Shown one piece after another: positions 1 to 6,937 of a stretch of DNA of 6,937 nt. Below the pieces are notes generated by a model. It did no database searches, was not told where the DNA came from, and worked only from the letters and a program-made list of their open reading frames with translations. The first letter of the stretch is position 1; each line of letters starts with the position of its first letter. The translations under genes were made by a program, and so were the position numbers. Origin of the DNA: Nitrospirota bacterium (GTDB lineage: Bacteria > Nitrospirota > Nitrospiria > Nitrospirales > Nitrospiraceae); assembly GCA_016235225.1 (NCBI GenBank), contig JACRLS010000087.1, positions 1 through 6,937 on the forward strand, given 5' to 3'.

Positions 1-90
1 GTAGGCATTGCTCTTGAACGGGCTTTCGCCCTTCAGCTCCAGCAGCAAGCCGATTTCTTCTAGAATTCTTGCGACGTCGTGCTTGGTCAT
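1..90 (-). CDS. polX: PolX family DNA polymerase/3'-5' exonuclease, N-terminal fragment (cut by window edge)
   Basis: Only the first 30 codons lie in the window. The reading is MTKHDVARILEEIGLLLELK followed by GESPFKSNAY. Bacterial PolX proteins (family X polymerase with a C-terminal PHP exonuclease domain, base-excision repair) begin this way: a helix of the type 'ARILEEIADLLELKGENPF' that opens the 8-kDa helix-hairpin-helix domain, with the 'G-E-x-P-F-(K/R)-x-x-A-Y' signature. The ATG is the complement of 88-90. No clear Shine-Dalgarno sequence precedes it. The gene is divergent from the cysteine-rich protein gene at 306. The call rests on the N-terminal motif alone, since the polymerase and PHP domains are outside the window. 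Confidence 0.8.
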   Translation of the reverse strand, partial: MTKHDVARILEEIGLLLELKGESPFKSNAY

Positions 91-100
91 GACTTACAAC

Positions 101-225
101 CGGCGATGGGCTATAGACGATGGGCTATGGGCGGGAACTTGGGTAATCGAGGATCGCGGTCAGAAAAGCCTCCAACCTCAGACCTTTAACCTCAAGCCCC
201 ATCCTATCGCCCATTGCCTATAGCC
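101..225. repeat. Intergenic direct and inverted repeat words between polX and the cysteine-rich gene
   Basis: CGATGGGCTAT occurs twice in tandem with a 14-bp period (104-114 and 118-128). At 204-225 the related words CTATCGCCCA and GCCTATAGCC appear, which are reverse-complement relatives of GGGCGATAG and GGCTATAGGC, so the spacer has a loose inverted-repeat layout. The segment 169-200 is a degenerate heptamer-like run (CCTCAGA / CCTTTAA / CCTCAAG). I associate such words with Nitrospira intergenic DNA (inference). No gene is supported in 91-305. Confidence 0.55.
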
Positions 226-267
226 TCTCACCTTCCGCCTTGCGCCCGATTCTACGCGGCGGGTCGG

Positions 268-297
268 TTGGCCGCAAGCAAGCGCCTGTGGTACGAT
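268..297 (+). promoter_or_regulatory. Possible sigma-70-type promoter of the cysteine-rich gene
   Basis: TTGGCC (268-273) and TACGAT (292-297) are separated by 18 bp. They match the -35 and -10 consensus at 4 of 6 positions each. Transcription would start about 304-306, almost on the ATG at 306, giving a leaderless or near-leaderless mRNA. That fits the absence of a Shine-Dalgarno sequence there. Weak by sequence alone. Confidence 0.3.
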
Positions 298-305
298 CCG
301 TCGCC

Positions 306-683
306 ATGAGACGCCTCTCGCTTTGCTTCTTGTTGGCGGGCCTAGCCCTGATGGCCATCCACCCGACATCCCCCGCTCATGCTGCGCCGGTTCCCGGCCT
401 CGATGAGTCCGGAGCCACCACGGAATACAAGTGCAATTTCGGCATGGGGCAAGGCGAGGCCAAACAGAGTTGCACCATTCCCATCCCTGAAGGATGTCGC
501 GTCGTCCATCTCCCCGAGACGACCAAGCCCTGGGCCTCTCTCTCGAAAGCCGGCAACACTCACTGTAAGTTCGATGAGAAAGCCAGCGACTGGAAAACCC
601 GCGTGACCGGCATCTGTGGGCGCTGCAAGACCAGCCACTGCTCGGCGCTGTTTACCGTGAGAGCTGACTGCTCGGGCCGATAG
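306..683 (+). CDS. Secreted cysteine-rich protein of unknown function (125 aa)
   Basis: I do not recognise the family. The start at 306 places a classical Sec signal peptide at the N-terminus: MRR, a hydrophobic core LSLCFLLAGLALMAI, and a likely cleavage after AHA (residue 26). An upstream in-frame ATG at 240 would put a charged 22-residue extension ahead of the signal and is disfavoured. The predicted mature part of about 99 residues has eight cysteines (residues 43, 56, 64, 87, 104, 107, 112 and 122), including a CGRC-x4-C cluster. The even number in an exported protein suggests four disulfides; metal binding by the CxxC cluster is an alternative. No Shine-Dalgarno sequence is visible. queG starts 10 bp after the stop, so the two are probably co-transcribed, although no functional link is evident. 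Confidence 0.75.
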   Translation: MRRLSLCFLLAGLALMAIHPTSPAHAAPVPGLDESGATTEYKCNFGMGQGEAKQSCTIPIPEGCRVVHLPETTKPWASLSKAGNTHCKFDEKASDWKTRVTGICGRCKTSHCSALFTVRADCSGR

Positions 684-693
684 CCGCCTCCCC

Positions 694-1707
694 ATGTCTC
701 TCTCTGACGCGATCAAACGCGAAGCCCTCGCCCTGGGTTTCGAAGCCGTCGGCATCGCGCGCGTTGCACCAGCCTTTCCGGAACCGTCGGATCTCCCCCC
801 CCTGACCCCTCACCCTTTACCCCTCATCAGTTTGCTGTCGGAACGGCTTCGCGCCTGGCTGGACCGCGGCTACCACGCCACCATGGCCTGGCTGGCCCGG
901 GCGCCTGCACGTCGGGCTGATCCCTCCGCGGTCCTGCCCGGCTGTCGATCCATGGTCTGCGTGGGCACTCATTACTACACCGGTCACCCGCCCCGCGAAC
1001 ATCCCGGGCACGGGCGGATCGCCCGATACGCCTGGGGCCAGGATTATCATCATGTGGTGCTGCCCAGGCTCGAACGGCTCGCGGAGCGCATCCGCGCGCT
1101 GGCGCCAGGGACTCACACCCGTTGCTATGTGGACACGGGCCCTATCATGGAGAAAGCCTGGGCACAGGAGGCCGGCCTGGGCTGGATCGGCAAGCATTCC
1201 AACCTGGTTTCGGCACAATTCGGCTCGTGGTTGCTTCTGGGAGAAGTGCTGACGACGCTCGACCTGGAACCGGATGAGCCCGGGCAGGACCTGTGCGGCT
1301 CCTGCACCCTCTGCATCAAGGCCTGTCCTACCGCGGCCATCGCCGAGCCGTACCTCGTCGATGCCGCGCGCTGTATTTCCTATCTGACGATCGAGCGGCA
1401 CCATCCCGGCCAGGACATCGACCCGGAGTTTCTACCGATGCTGGGCAACCGGATCTTCGGCTGCGACGATTGCCTCGACATCTGCCCCTACAATGCCCAG
1501 GCCCCTGTGACTCAGGAACCGGCCTTCCAGCCTTCAGCGCTCACACAGGCGCCGCACCTCGAAACATTGGCAGGGCTGAGCGCATCCGACTTCGAAGCCA
1601 CGTTTCGGCGCAGTCCTATCAGGCGCGCCGGATATGCCGGCTTTCTGCGGAACGTGCGGATCGCCCTCGATAATCTAGCCCGCTCGAACATCACTTCCAG
1701 CTCCTAG
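694..1707 (+). CDS. queG: Epoxyqueuosine reductase QueG
   Basis: QueG is a cytosolic cobalamin- and Fe-S-dependent enzyme that reduces epoxyqueuosine to queuosine in the wobble position of GUN-anticodon tRNAs. The 337-residue product shows the family landmarks: RYAWGQDYH (111-119), the VDTGPI segment whose Asp147 aligns with the catalytic Asp, GLGWIGKHSN (161-170), a first ferredoxin-type cluster (Cys201, 204, 207, 211), RCISYLTIE (226-234), and GNRIFGCDDCLDICPYN with Cys257, 260 and 264. Together with Cys227 these can hold two [4Fe-4S] clusters. The C-terminus SPIRRAGYAGFLRN is also typical. Length matches the shorter QueG class, which lacks the HEAT-like tail of E. coli QueG. It is odd that residues about 31-49 (PSDLPPLTPHPLPLISLLS) are extra compared with family members, which run almost directly from 'IARV' to 'LRAWLDRGYH'. 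The catalytic and cluster residues are all intact, so the enzyme is probably functional. There is no Shine-Dalgarno sequence; it follows the preceding gene by 10 bp. Confidence 0.95.
   Translation: MSLSDAIKREALALGFEAVGIARVAPAFPEPSDLPPLTPHPLPLISLLSERLRAWLDRGYHATMAWLARAPARRADPSAVLPGCRSMVCVGTHYYTGHPPREHPGHGRIARYAWGQDYHHVVLPRLERLAERIRALAPGTHTRCYVDTGPIMEKAWAQEAGLGWIGKHSNLVSAQFGSWLLLGEVLTTLDLEPDEPGQDLCGSCTLCIKACPTAAIAEPYLVDAARCISYLTIERHHPGQDIDPEFLPMLGNRIFGCDDCLDICPYNAQAPVTQEPAFQPSALTQAPHLETLAGLSASDFEATFRRSPIRRAGYAGFLRNVRIALDNLARSNITSSS
794..828 (+). repeat. CCTCAC/CCTTTAC repeat-like insert inside queG
   Basis: The DNA reads as a C-rich heptamer-like series (CCCCTGA, CCCCTCA, CCCTTTAC, CCCCTCA). 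It resembles the intergenic run at 169-200 (CCTCAGA, CCTTTAA, CCTCAAG). It encodes the proline-rich LPPLTPHPLPLI segment of QueG that family members lack. The frame is kept. Confidence 0.55.
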
Positions 1708-1730
1708 GCTATCCCCCCCGTTCGGTGGCC

Positions 1731-1760
1731 TTGTGCCCAGGATCACGTTTCACTTATAGT
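1731..1760 (+). promoter_or_regulatory. Possible promoter giving a leaderless mRNA for the sigma-54 regulator
   Basis: TATAGT (1755-1760; 5 of 6 to TATAAT) ends six bases before the ATG at 1767. This TANNNT-N6-ATG spacing is the one seen at leaderless genes in several phyla. The -35 candidate TTGTGC (1731-1736) matches only 3 of 6, with an 18-bp spacer. The GAGGG at 1761-1765 lies one base from the ATG, too close to act as a normal ribosome binding site, which also favours leaderless initiation. Confidence 0.4.
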
Positions 1761-1766
1761 GAGGGC

Positions 1767-3143
<1,377 letters not shown>

Positions 3144-4638
3144 GTCATGTCATCCCACCCGCGAGAGCTGACTCTCAGTTCAAGCGGACTCTGGCTCCAA
3201 TCGCCACCGCGCAAGACCCGGAACGATCCTCGCAGCGGTCCTTGAGGATCTTGGGAAGGCCCGGTTGCATAGTAGTCCTCAGCATACCAATCGTTGACCC
3301 ATTCCCAGACATTCCCAGCCATATCGTGCAGACCGTAGGGGGAGACGGTAGCCGGCAGACTTCCGACGGGAGCCGTTCCATTAGCGCCGGGACTGAGTGA
3401 CCGTTCACGCAGCCATCTCTTGAGGGATCCCTCGCTGTTGCCCCAGGGATAGCGACGCCCGTCGACCCCTCGGGCGGCCTTCTCCCATTCCGCCTCCGTC
3501 GGGAGGCGTTTTCCGACCCAGCGGCAGTAGGTCCGGGCCGCATTCCACGTGACATTGCTGACTGGGTGCTGGGCCACCTGAGAGTCGTCGAACGTTCGGC
3601 GGTCCTTCGGAGGTTGGCAGGCGCCACTTTCGACGCAGCGTCGGTACTGGGCGTTCGTGATTTCGTACTTATCCATCCAGAACGAACTGATCGTCGTGCG
3701 GTGGGCCGGTCGCGCGTCGGGCTCGCCATCCTCCGCACCCATCAGAAAGTCGCCCATTGGAATCAGCACCATGTCCTCCGGAGGGGTCACCGCGCGCTGC
3801 GACAAACGTTGCAATTCCTGCCTCTGAGCTACCACAAGTTGTTCGTTGACCTTGAGAATGGCGGGAGGGTCCTCGGATTCGACAGCCGCCCGATCCCGCG
3901 TGGCGTCGGGCTGCGGGCGCGGGATCGGCGCGGTATGCGTCTCCGCCCTTGCCGCGCCCGGCGCGGGTTGGCCCGCCGAGGTCGAAACAGTCTCCGACGC
4001 ACGCACCGTCTCGATCCGAACCGTGACGGAACCCTCTTTCTGACCGAGATCCCCTGATTTACTCTGGCTCCCTTTCTTGCCCTTGACGGCAAGTTCACGG
4101 GACCGCTTGCCGACCGCGGCAAAATTGAAATCCGGGATGTTCGCCAAGAGCGGCATCGCATAGCTGATCGGCACCACAAAAGCCATACCTTCCGGGACAA
4201 TCCCCGATGGATGGCTGAATTTCGTGGTCACGATCCCGATCACTTCACCCGAAAGATTGAAGACCGCCCCCCCGCTGTTGCCGGGATTGATCGCGGCATC
4301 AACTTGAAGCACCCGTTTGATCCCCTTCGAACGGATCGCCGCGATGCGACCACGGGACACGGACACTTCCTTGAGTCCGAATGGAAACCCTACGGCCAGC
4401 TCGAGTTCAGTATCCTGACTGACCATGACCGCCGGAGCTCGAAACTCCCCAGCGGCGACGACCGAGATTCGGCGGGCGTTCGAGACAACGTGTTGAGCCG
4501 TGAGTACGTACCCGTCGGCATGCACGATCACCCCCGTGCCCGCGGGCTTCTCAACAGGCCCCGACGGCGAGTCCGAAGCCATGGCAGGCCTTACCCCTAT
4601 ACTCAATATCGCTGTCAAGAAGCAGAGCGTCGCGATAA

Positions 4639-5341
4639 TCATTTTTGAATCGGGATGACTACGCTGATCGCTCCGGCATTCTGCCCCAGCTTCAAGCCCT
4701 CTTTGGGGTACCCCATCTGATCCGCCTCCCCCCGTGGCTCGCCATGGCAAGTCAGACAGTGGCGTGTGGCGTAGAGGGGAAACATCAGCCGGAGCACTCC
4801 GCTTTTCGCCGTCACTTCGGTAATCACTTTCTCCCGCTGATAGGCGGGATCGGCAAACTCACGAAGGACCGCGCGCTCAAACTCATCAGGCGCGTTGGCT
4901 GGGTTTCGGGGGACTGAATTGCTTGAGCAAAGCCTTCGTGCTCGTCGAAATCCGAGCTGAGGATAGAGCCCGGAGATCAATGCCCGACCGGCTGAGGAAC
5001 GTATCCGCGAGCTGGCGCTCGAAAAGGGACGCGGTGAGTTCCGGCGAGAGAGAGGGCGTGCGCGGAACCGGTCTGTCGCCATCGGGACGACCACCGGCCG
5101 AGGACGTCGACAGGTTCATGCCTGTCTCCTGAGGATCGGCCATCAGCAGGTTTTCGTTGATGACGTTACGGCCGGAATCCAGCAAGACCGCCAAGAGGCG
5201 AGCCGTATTCTCGGCATCGACCACTGTTTTGAGAGAAACCCCGTCGCTGTTGGCAGGAGTGATTCGAGAAGAGGCGGCCTGACTCAGTCCGTCGCTGACT
5301 GAGAGCAGTACCACCAAGACACACGTGAGAGGTACACGCAT
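4639..5341 (-). pseudogene. DUF3365/Tll0287-like c-type heme protein, frameshifted
   Basis: Two reading frames join to form one periplasmic heme protein. The first begins at 5341 after a good ribosome binding site (GGAAGGG, 5346-5352). It gives a signal peptide (MRVPLTCVLVVLLSVSDGLSQA) and helical text (ENTARLLAVLLDSGRNVINEN ... LFERQLADTFLSRSGIDLR), then stops after 151 codons. The second carries the diagnostic part: PRNPANAPDEFERAVLREFA, then LRLMFPLYATRHCLTCHGEP with a CxxCH heme-c site, and GQNAGAISVVIPI, ending at 4639. Removing one G from the G5 run at 4908-4912 (C5 in the mRNA) joins the frames as QFSPRNPANAPDEFE, giving about 233 residues. About 13 residues before the joint (ARISTSTKALLKQ) look extra for the family. 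The stop overlaps the ATG of the downstream protease-like gene as ATGA. Without correction, the heme site is not made. Alternatives are a sequencing error or a +1 programmed shift at the C run. Confidence 0.8.
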
Positions 5342-5432
5342 AGTGCCCTTCCACACGGCGTACAATGCACTCACAGGCCAACCGGGACTGCCCATTGATC
5401 AGCGATCCACGGGCACTGCCTTCGTGCTGGAG

Positions 5433-5462
5433 ATGGTACCGACCGTTCTGTGGCTGAGTCAA
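5433..5462 (-). promoter_or_regulatory. Possible sigma-70-type promoter for the heme protein/protease-like pair
   Basis: On the minus strand, TTGACT (complement of 5457-5462; 5 of 6 to TTGACA) and TACCAT (complement of 5433-5438; 4 of 6) are spaced by 18 bp. A start near 5426 would leave a leader of about 85 nt before the ATG at 5341. It lies in the 143-bp gap after the upstream gene, consistent with a separate transcription unit. The hexamer match is the only evidence. Confidence 0.35.
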
Positions 5463-5484
5463 GACTGCATAGAAAAGATCCGGA

Positions 5485-6000
5485 TTATCGTGCTTTGTGA
5501 ATATCGATCATCACGTTGTCTGAATCGAGCTCCACCAGGACCGGCACCCCCTCCCTGATTGTCGAGAGTTTGCTCCCTGCGAGGGCATCCACCTCAAAAG
5601 TGGAGGGCCCTTCAGGAGTCGAGAGCTGAATCTCACTCCAGTAGGGGTCCGTATACCGAAGAGTGCCCATGACGAATCGATGGTCTGGAATCGGCCGATC
5701 TCCCCTCGAAACATCAATCAGCACGTTTCCGGAATCAACCAATAAGTTTACGGTTTCTCCTACCCGTGCCTGATGAAGTCCCACCCTATCGGCCTTCACA
5801 GGGCTAATGGTCCGAGGCTGGAGGCCGACTCGGGGACTCACAAAGAGCATTCCAGATTGGATCTTCGAGATCACGCCGTTGAATCCATAGTGGACACCTT
5901 GAATGACCGCTTCGGACTCGCCCATCTGAGCGTAGACGGAATCGACGACACACAGCGTACCAATCAGGAACACCAGTATCGCAACAGGTTTCCATGTCAT
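5485..6000 (-). CDS. Exported protein of unknown function with two internal repeats (171 aa)
   Basis: I do not recognise the family. The start at 6000 is supported by AAAGAGG (6007-6013, six bases upstream). An in-frame ATG at 6018 would add six residues and has no such site. A signal peptide (MTWKPVAILVFLIGTLCVVDSVYA) probably ends at residue 24, giving a periplasmic protein. The mature part holds two repeats of about 59 residues. Residues 41-99 end in VGETVNLLVDSGNVLIDVSR, and residues 111-169 end in EGVPVLVELDSDNVMIDIHK. Each repeat starts with a (N/M)G-(V/T)-(I/L) strand and closes with the shared core 'DS-x-N-V-x-I-D'. The strand-rich pattern suggests two small beta-barrel-like units. 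It lies between a broken small exported gene (120 bp upstream) and the heme protein gene (143 bp downstream), all on the same strand. A role in binding or as a periplasmic accessory is possible but unproven. Confidence 0.85.
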   Translation of the reverse strand: MTWKPVAILVFLIGTLCVVDSVYAQMGESEAVIQGVHYGFNGVISKIQSGMLFVSPRVGLQPRTISPVKADRVGLHQARVGETVNLLVDSGNVLIDVSRGDRPIPDHRFVMGTLRYTDPYWSEIQLSTPEGPSTFEVDALAGSKLSTIREGVPVLVELDSDNVMIDIHKAR

Positions 6001-6048
6001 GGTGCACCTCTTTCTCATCTTCAGGGTCTAGGAATCGTCGTGACTGGT

Positions 6049-6087
6049 TGAGGGGCGACGCCCCGTCGGGCAAGCAGTCGCCCCTCA
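6049..6087. repeat. 11-bp perfect inverted repeat (stem-loop)
   Basis: TGAGGGGCGAC (6049-6059) and GTCGCCCCTCA (6077-6087) are perfect reverse complements around a 17-nt loop. The loop can itself form GCCC/GGGC pairs. The element sits in the 120-bp gap downstream of the broken gene ending at 6121 and upstream of the gene starting at 6000. No T run follows on either strand, so it is a poor intrinsic terminator. It could be an mRNA-processing or stabilising hairpin, or a REP-like element. Confidence 0.6.
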
Positions 6088-6120
6088 CTGGTGGCCACAC
6101 TACCCAGTGCTTGGCTTTCC

Positions 6121-6410
6121 TCACTGAGGGATGCCACCGGTCTGGACTGCCGGCACGGAGATCCCATATTCCTGTACGGGCGTGACCATCATCGCGAAAT
6201 TGTACAACTCGGTGTCGCGGCCAATCTCCGCTCAAGCGGGTCCCAATTTGAATTGGGATAGTTGCTCTTGTAGAACGTCAAGGAATTGGAAATCTCATCA
6301 ACCCAATTCCCTTGGCCCACTTGCGCCAAGGCCGATCCAAGCGACAAGACCACAATCACACACGATGCGATGGCCAGAAGAATTGTCCTCCAGAAGTTTC
6401 CTGTCCTCAT
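6121..6410 (-). pseudogene. Small exported protein, broken by a frame-disrupting internal deletion
   Basis: The start at 6410 has a strong ribosome binding site (AAGGAGG, 6416-6422) and a clear signal peptide (MRTGNFWRTILLAIASCVIVVLSLGSALA), followed by QVGQGNWVDEISNSLTFYKS and NYPNSNWDPL. That frame then ends early at 6189. In another frame the sequence continues as AEIGRDTELYNFAMMVTPVQ and EYGISVPAVQTGGIPQ, with a stop at 6121-6123. This second piece reads like the natural C-terminus of the same exported protein. My recollection of similar Nitrospira proteins has a helical middle of some 30-40 residues between such ends, which is missing here. The likely event is a deletion near 6225-6240 that also shifted the frame. 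As it stands, a 73-residue product with a foreign tail (ERRLAATPSCTISR) would be made. Function unknown. It lies 55 bp downstream of the gene ending at 6466. Confidence 0.6.
6241..6258. repeat. 18-bp near-palindrome at the break point of the small exported gene
   Basis: TCCCAATT and AATTGGGA are perfect 8-bp arms separated by TG. The element encodes the PNSNW segment, directly next to the point where the frame of the broken gene is lost. Compact palindromes can promote replication-slippage deletions, so position and event may be connected (inference). Confidence 0.6.
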
Positions 6411-6465
6411 CGTGGCCTCCTTCTTGCGCTACGACCTTCCGGCCTGGGCCTTCGGGCCGCATGGA

Positions 6466-6822
6466 TTAAAATGACGTGGCTGAACGCGCATCCTGTTCTC
6501 GACTGATTTCCACATCCAACGCGTCCGGCCCTTTCAGCCCCAGTGGGAGAAACATGGCGCCTTCATCCTCGGGCGCTTTCATCGGTGTCTCGTGGCCTTT
6601 TTCCACCTCCCGCCCTGGAACGGCTTCCTGGCGACTTGAACTTGGCGCGGTCTCTATGCTGGCAGGCGCGCGCGCCGGCATGCTCTTCTCGATGACTTCC
6701 TGTGATGTCGTTGGCGCTCCTTGGGGCTGATCGGCTGCTCTGAGCGGAGCGGCCGTGACACACATCGCCGCGGCAAGCGACAGAAAGACCATCCCCCCTC
6801 TGATCATCGAATGGGTTCCCAT
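6466..6822 (-). CDS. Small exported Pro/Ser/Glu-rich protein of unknown function (118 aa)
   Basis: I do not recognise the family. The ATG at 6822 is preceded by GGAGGG (6830-6835) at seven bases, and places a signal peptide at the N-terminus (MGTHSMIRGGMVFLSLAAAMCVTAAPLRA, cleavage about residue 29). ATGs further upstream (6837, 6924) are in frame but would bury the signal. Cys21 is not in a good lipobox (AAMC), so a soluble rather than lipid-anchored product is expected. The mature part (about 89 residues) is low-complexity and probably disordered to about residue 88 (many P, S, E, A). It ends in a more ordered-looking MFLPLGLKGPDALDVEISRE. The signal-peptide gene at 6410 follows 55 bp downstream, and together they look like one transcription unit of small exported proteins. 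Confidence 0.7.
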   Translation of the reverse strand: MGTHSMIRGGMVFLSLAAAMCVTAAPLRAADQPQGAPTTSQEVIEKSMPARAPASIETAPSSSRQEAVPGREVEKGHETPMKAPEDEGAMFLPLGLKGPDALDVEISREQDARSATSF

Positions 6823-6937
6823 GGCGTATCCCTCCATCTTCCCTCGATGTTGTGGATTGGACCACCTCTTGTCCCTCCTTGCGACCATTCGACTCGTCAG
6901 ATAGTAGGAAAGACTGGCTGACAAGGCTATCGCCCAA
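6823..6937. other. Upstream leader region at the window edge, no gene seen
   Basis: I see no convincing gene in this 115-bp stretch. It contains the ribosome binding site of the gene starting at 6822. At 6927-6936 is the word CTATCGCCCA, identical to 204-213 in the first intergenic region, so an intergenic repeat of the same type may start here and continue beyond the window. No well-spaced promoter was found. Confidence 0.5.

Noticed and set aside
91..305. CRISPR array or attachment site in the polX spacer
   Set aside because: The repeats are short, imperfect, mixed in orientation, and have no regular spacers; no tRNA or integrase is present.
342..755. Long open frame on the minus strand opposite the cysteine-rich gene
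   Set aside because: It is antisense to a gene with a good signal peptide and ordered cysteines. Its own translation is Arg/Gly/Ala-rich without motifs, as expected for a GC-rich shadow frame.
3566..4057. 163-codon plus-strand open frame
   Set aside because: It is a shadow of the protease/SUMF1 fusion linker; the Arg-rich translation has no recognisable motif.
5370..5395. Sigma-54 (-24/-12) promoter upstream of the heme protein gene
   Set aside because: The TTGGCC...GTGCATTG pattern on the minus strand has nine rather than ten bases between GG and GC and a poor TTGC half. Spacing is critical for this promoter class.
6760..6822. Lipoprotein signal in the small Pro/Ser/Glu-rich protein
   Set aside because: Cys21 is preceded by AAM rather than an L-x-(G/A) lipobox, and a good signal peptidase I site (PLRA) follows.

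Overview
The window looks like a chromosomal segment of a GC-rich Gram-negative bacterium, most probably a Nitrospira or close relative. This is an inference. It rests on protein style (QueG, an AAA+ sigma-54 activator, small secreted proteins, a trypsin/SUMF1-type fusion) and on intergenic words such as CTATCGCCCA, GGGCTATAG and runs of CCTCAC/CCTTTAC, which I associate with Nitrospira intergenic DNA. No database search was possible.

Layout. The 5' end of polX (minus strand) leaves the window at position 1. A repeat-rich divergent spacer (91-305) separates it from a plus-strand group: a secreted cysteine-rich protein (306-683), queG (694-1707) and a sigma-54-dependent response regulator (1767-3143). 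The regulator runs tail-to-tail into, and overlaps by 49 bp, a minus-strand series that fills the rest of the window. In transcription order this series is: a small secreted Pro/Glu/Ser-rich protein (6822-6466), a broken small exported protein (6410-6121), an exported protein with two internal repeats (6000-5485), a frameshifted c-heme DUF3365/Tll0287-like protein (5341-4639) and an exported HtrA-like/SUMF1-like fusion (4642-3095). The last two share an ATGA stop/start overlap and are almost certainly translated from one mRNA.

Working picture. The minus-strand genes all encode exported products, apparently an envelope-stress or redox-type periplasmic set. The plus strand carries tRNA modification (QueG, queuosine) and a regulator whose partner kinase is not in the window.

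The most striking theme is damage or remodelling by indels. The regulator's receiver lacks about 19-20 residues, including the phospho-acceptor region. The HtrA-like domain lacks a block after a Glu that stands where the catalytic Asp normally is. The heme protein carries a one-base frameshift at a G5 run. The small exported gene has lost its middle and its frame. The SUMF1-like domain may carry a compensated frameshift. QueG has gained about 19 residues encoded by DNA that resembles the intergenic CCTCAC-type repeat. Either this locus is decaying or evolving fast, or the assembly has errors. Comparison with relatives and read mapping would decide.
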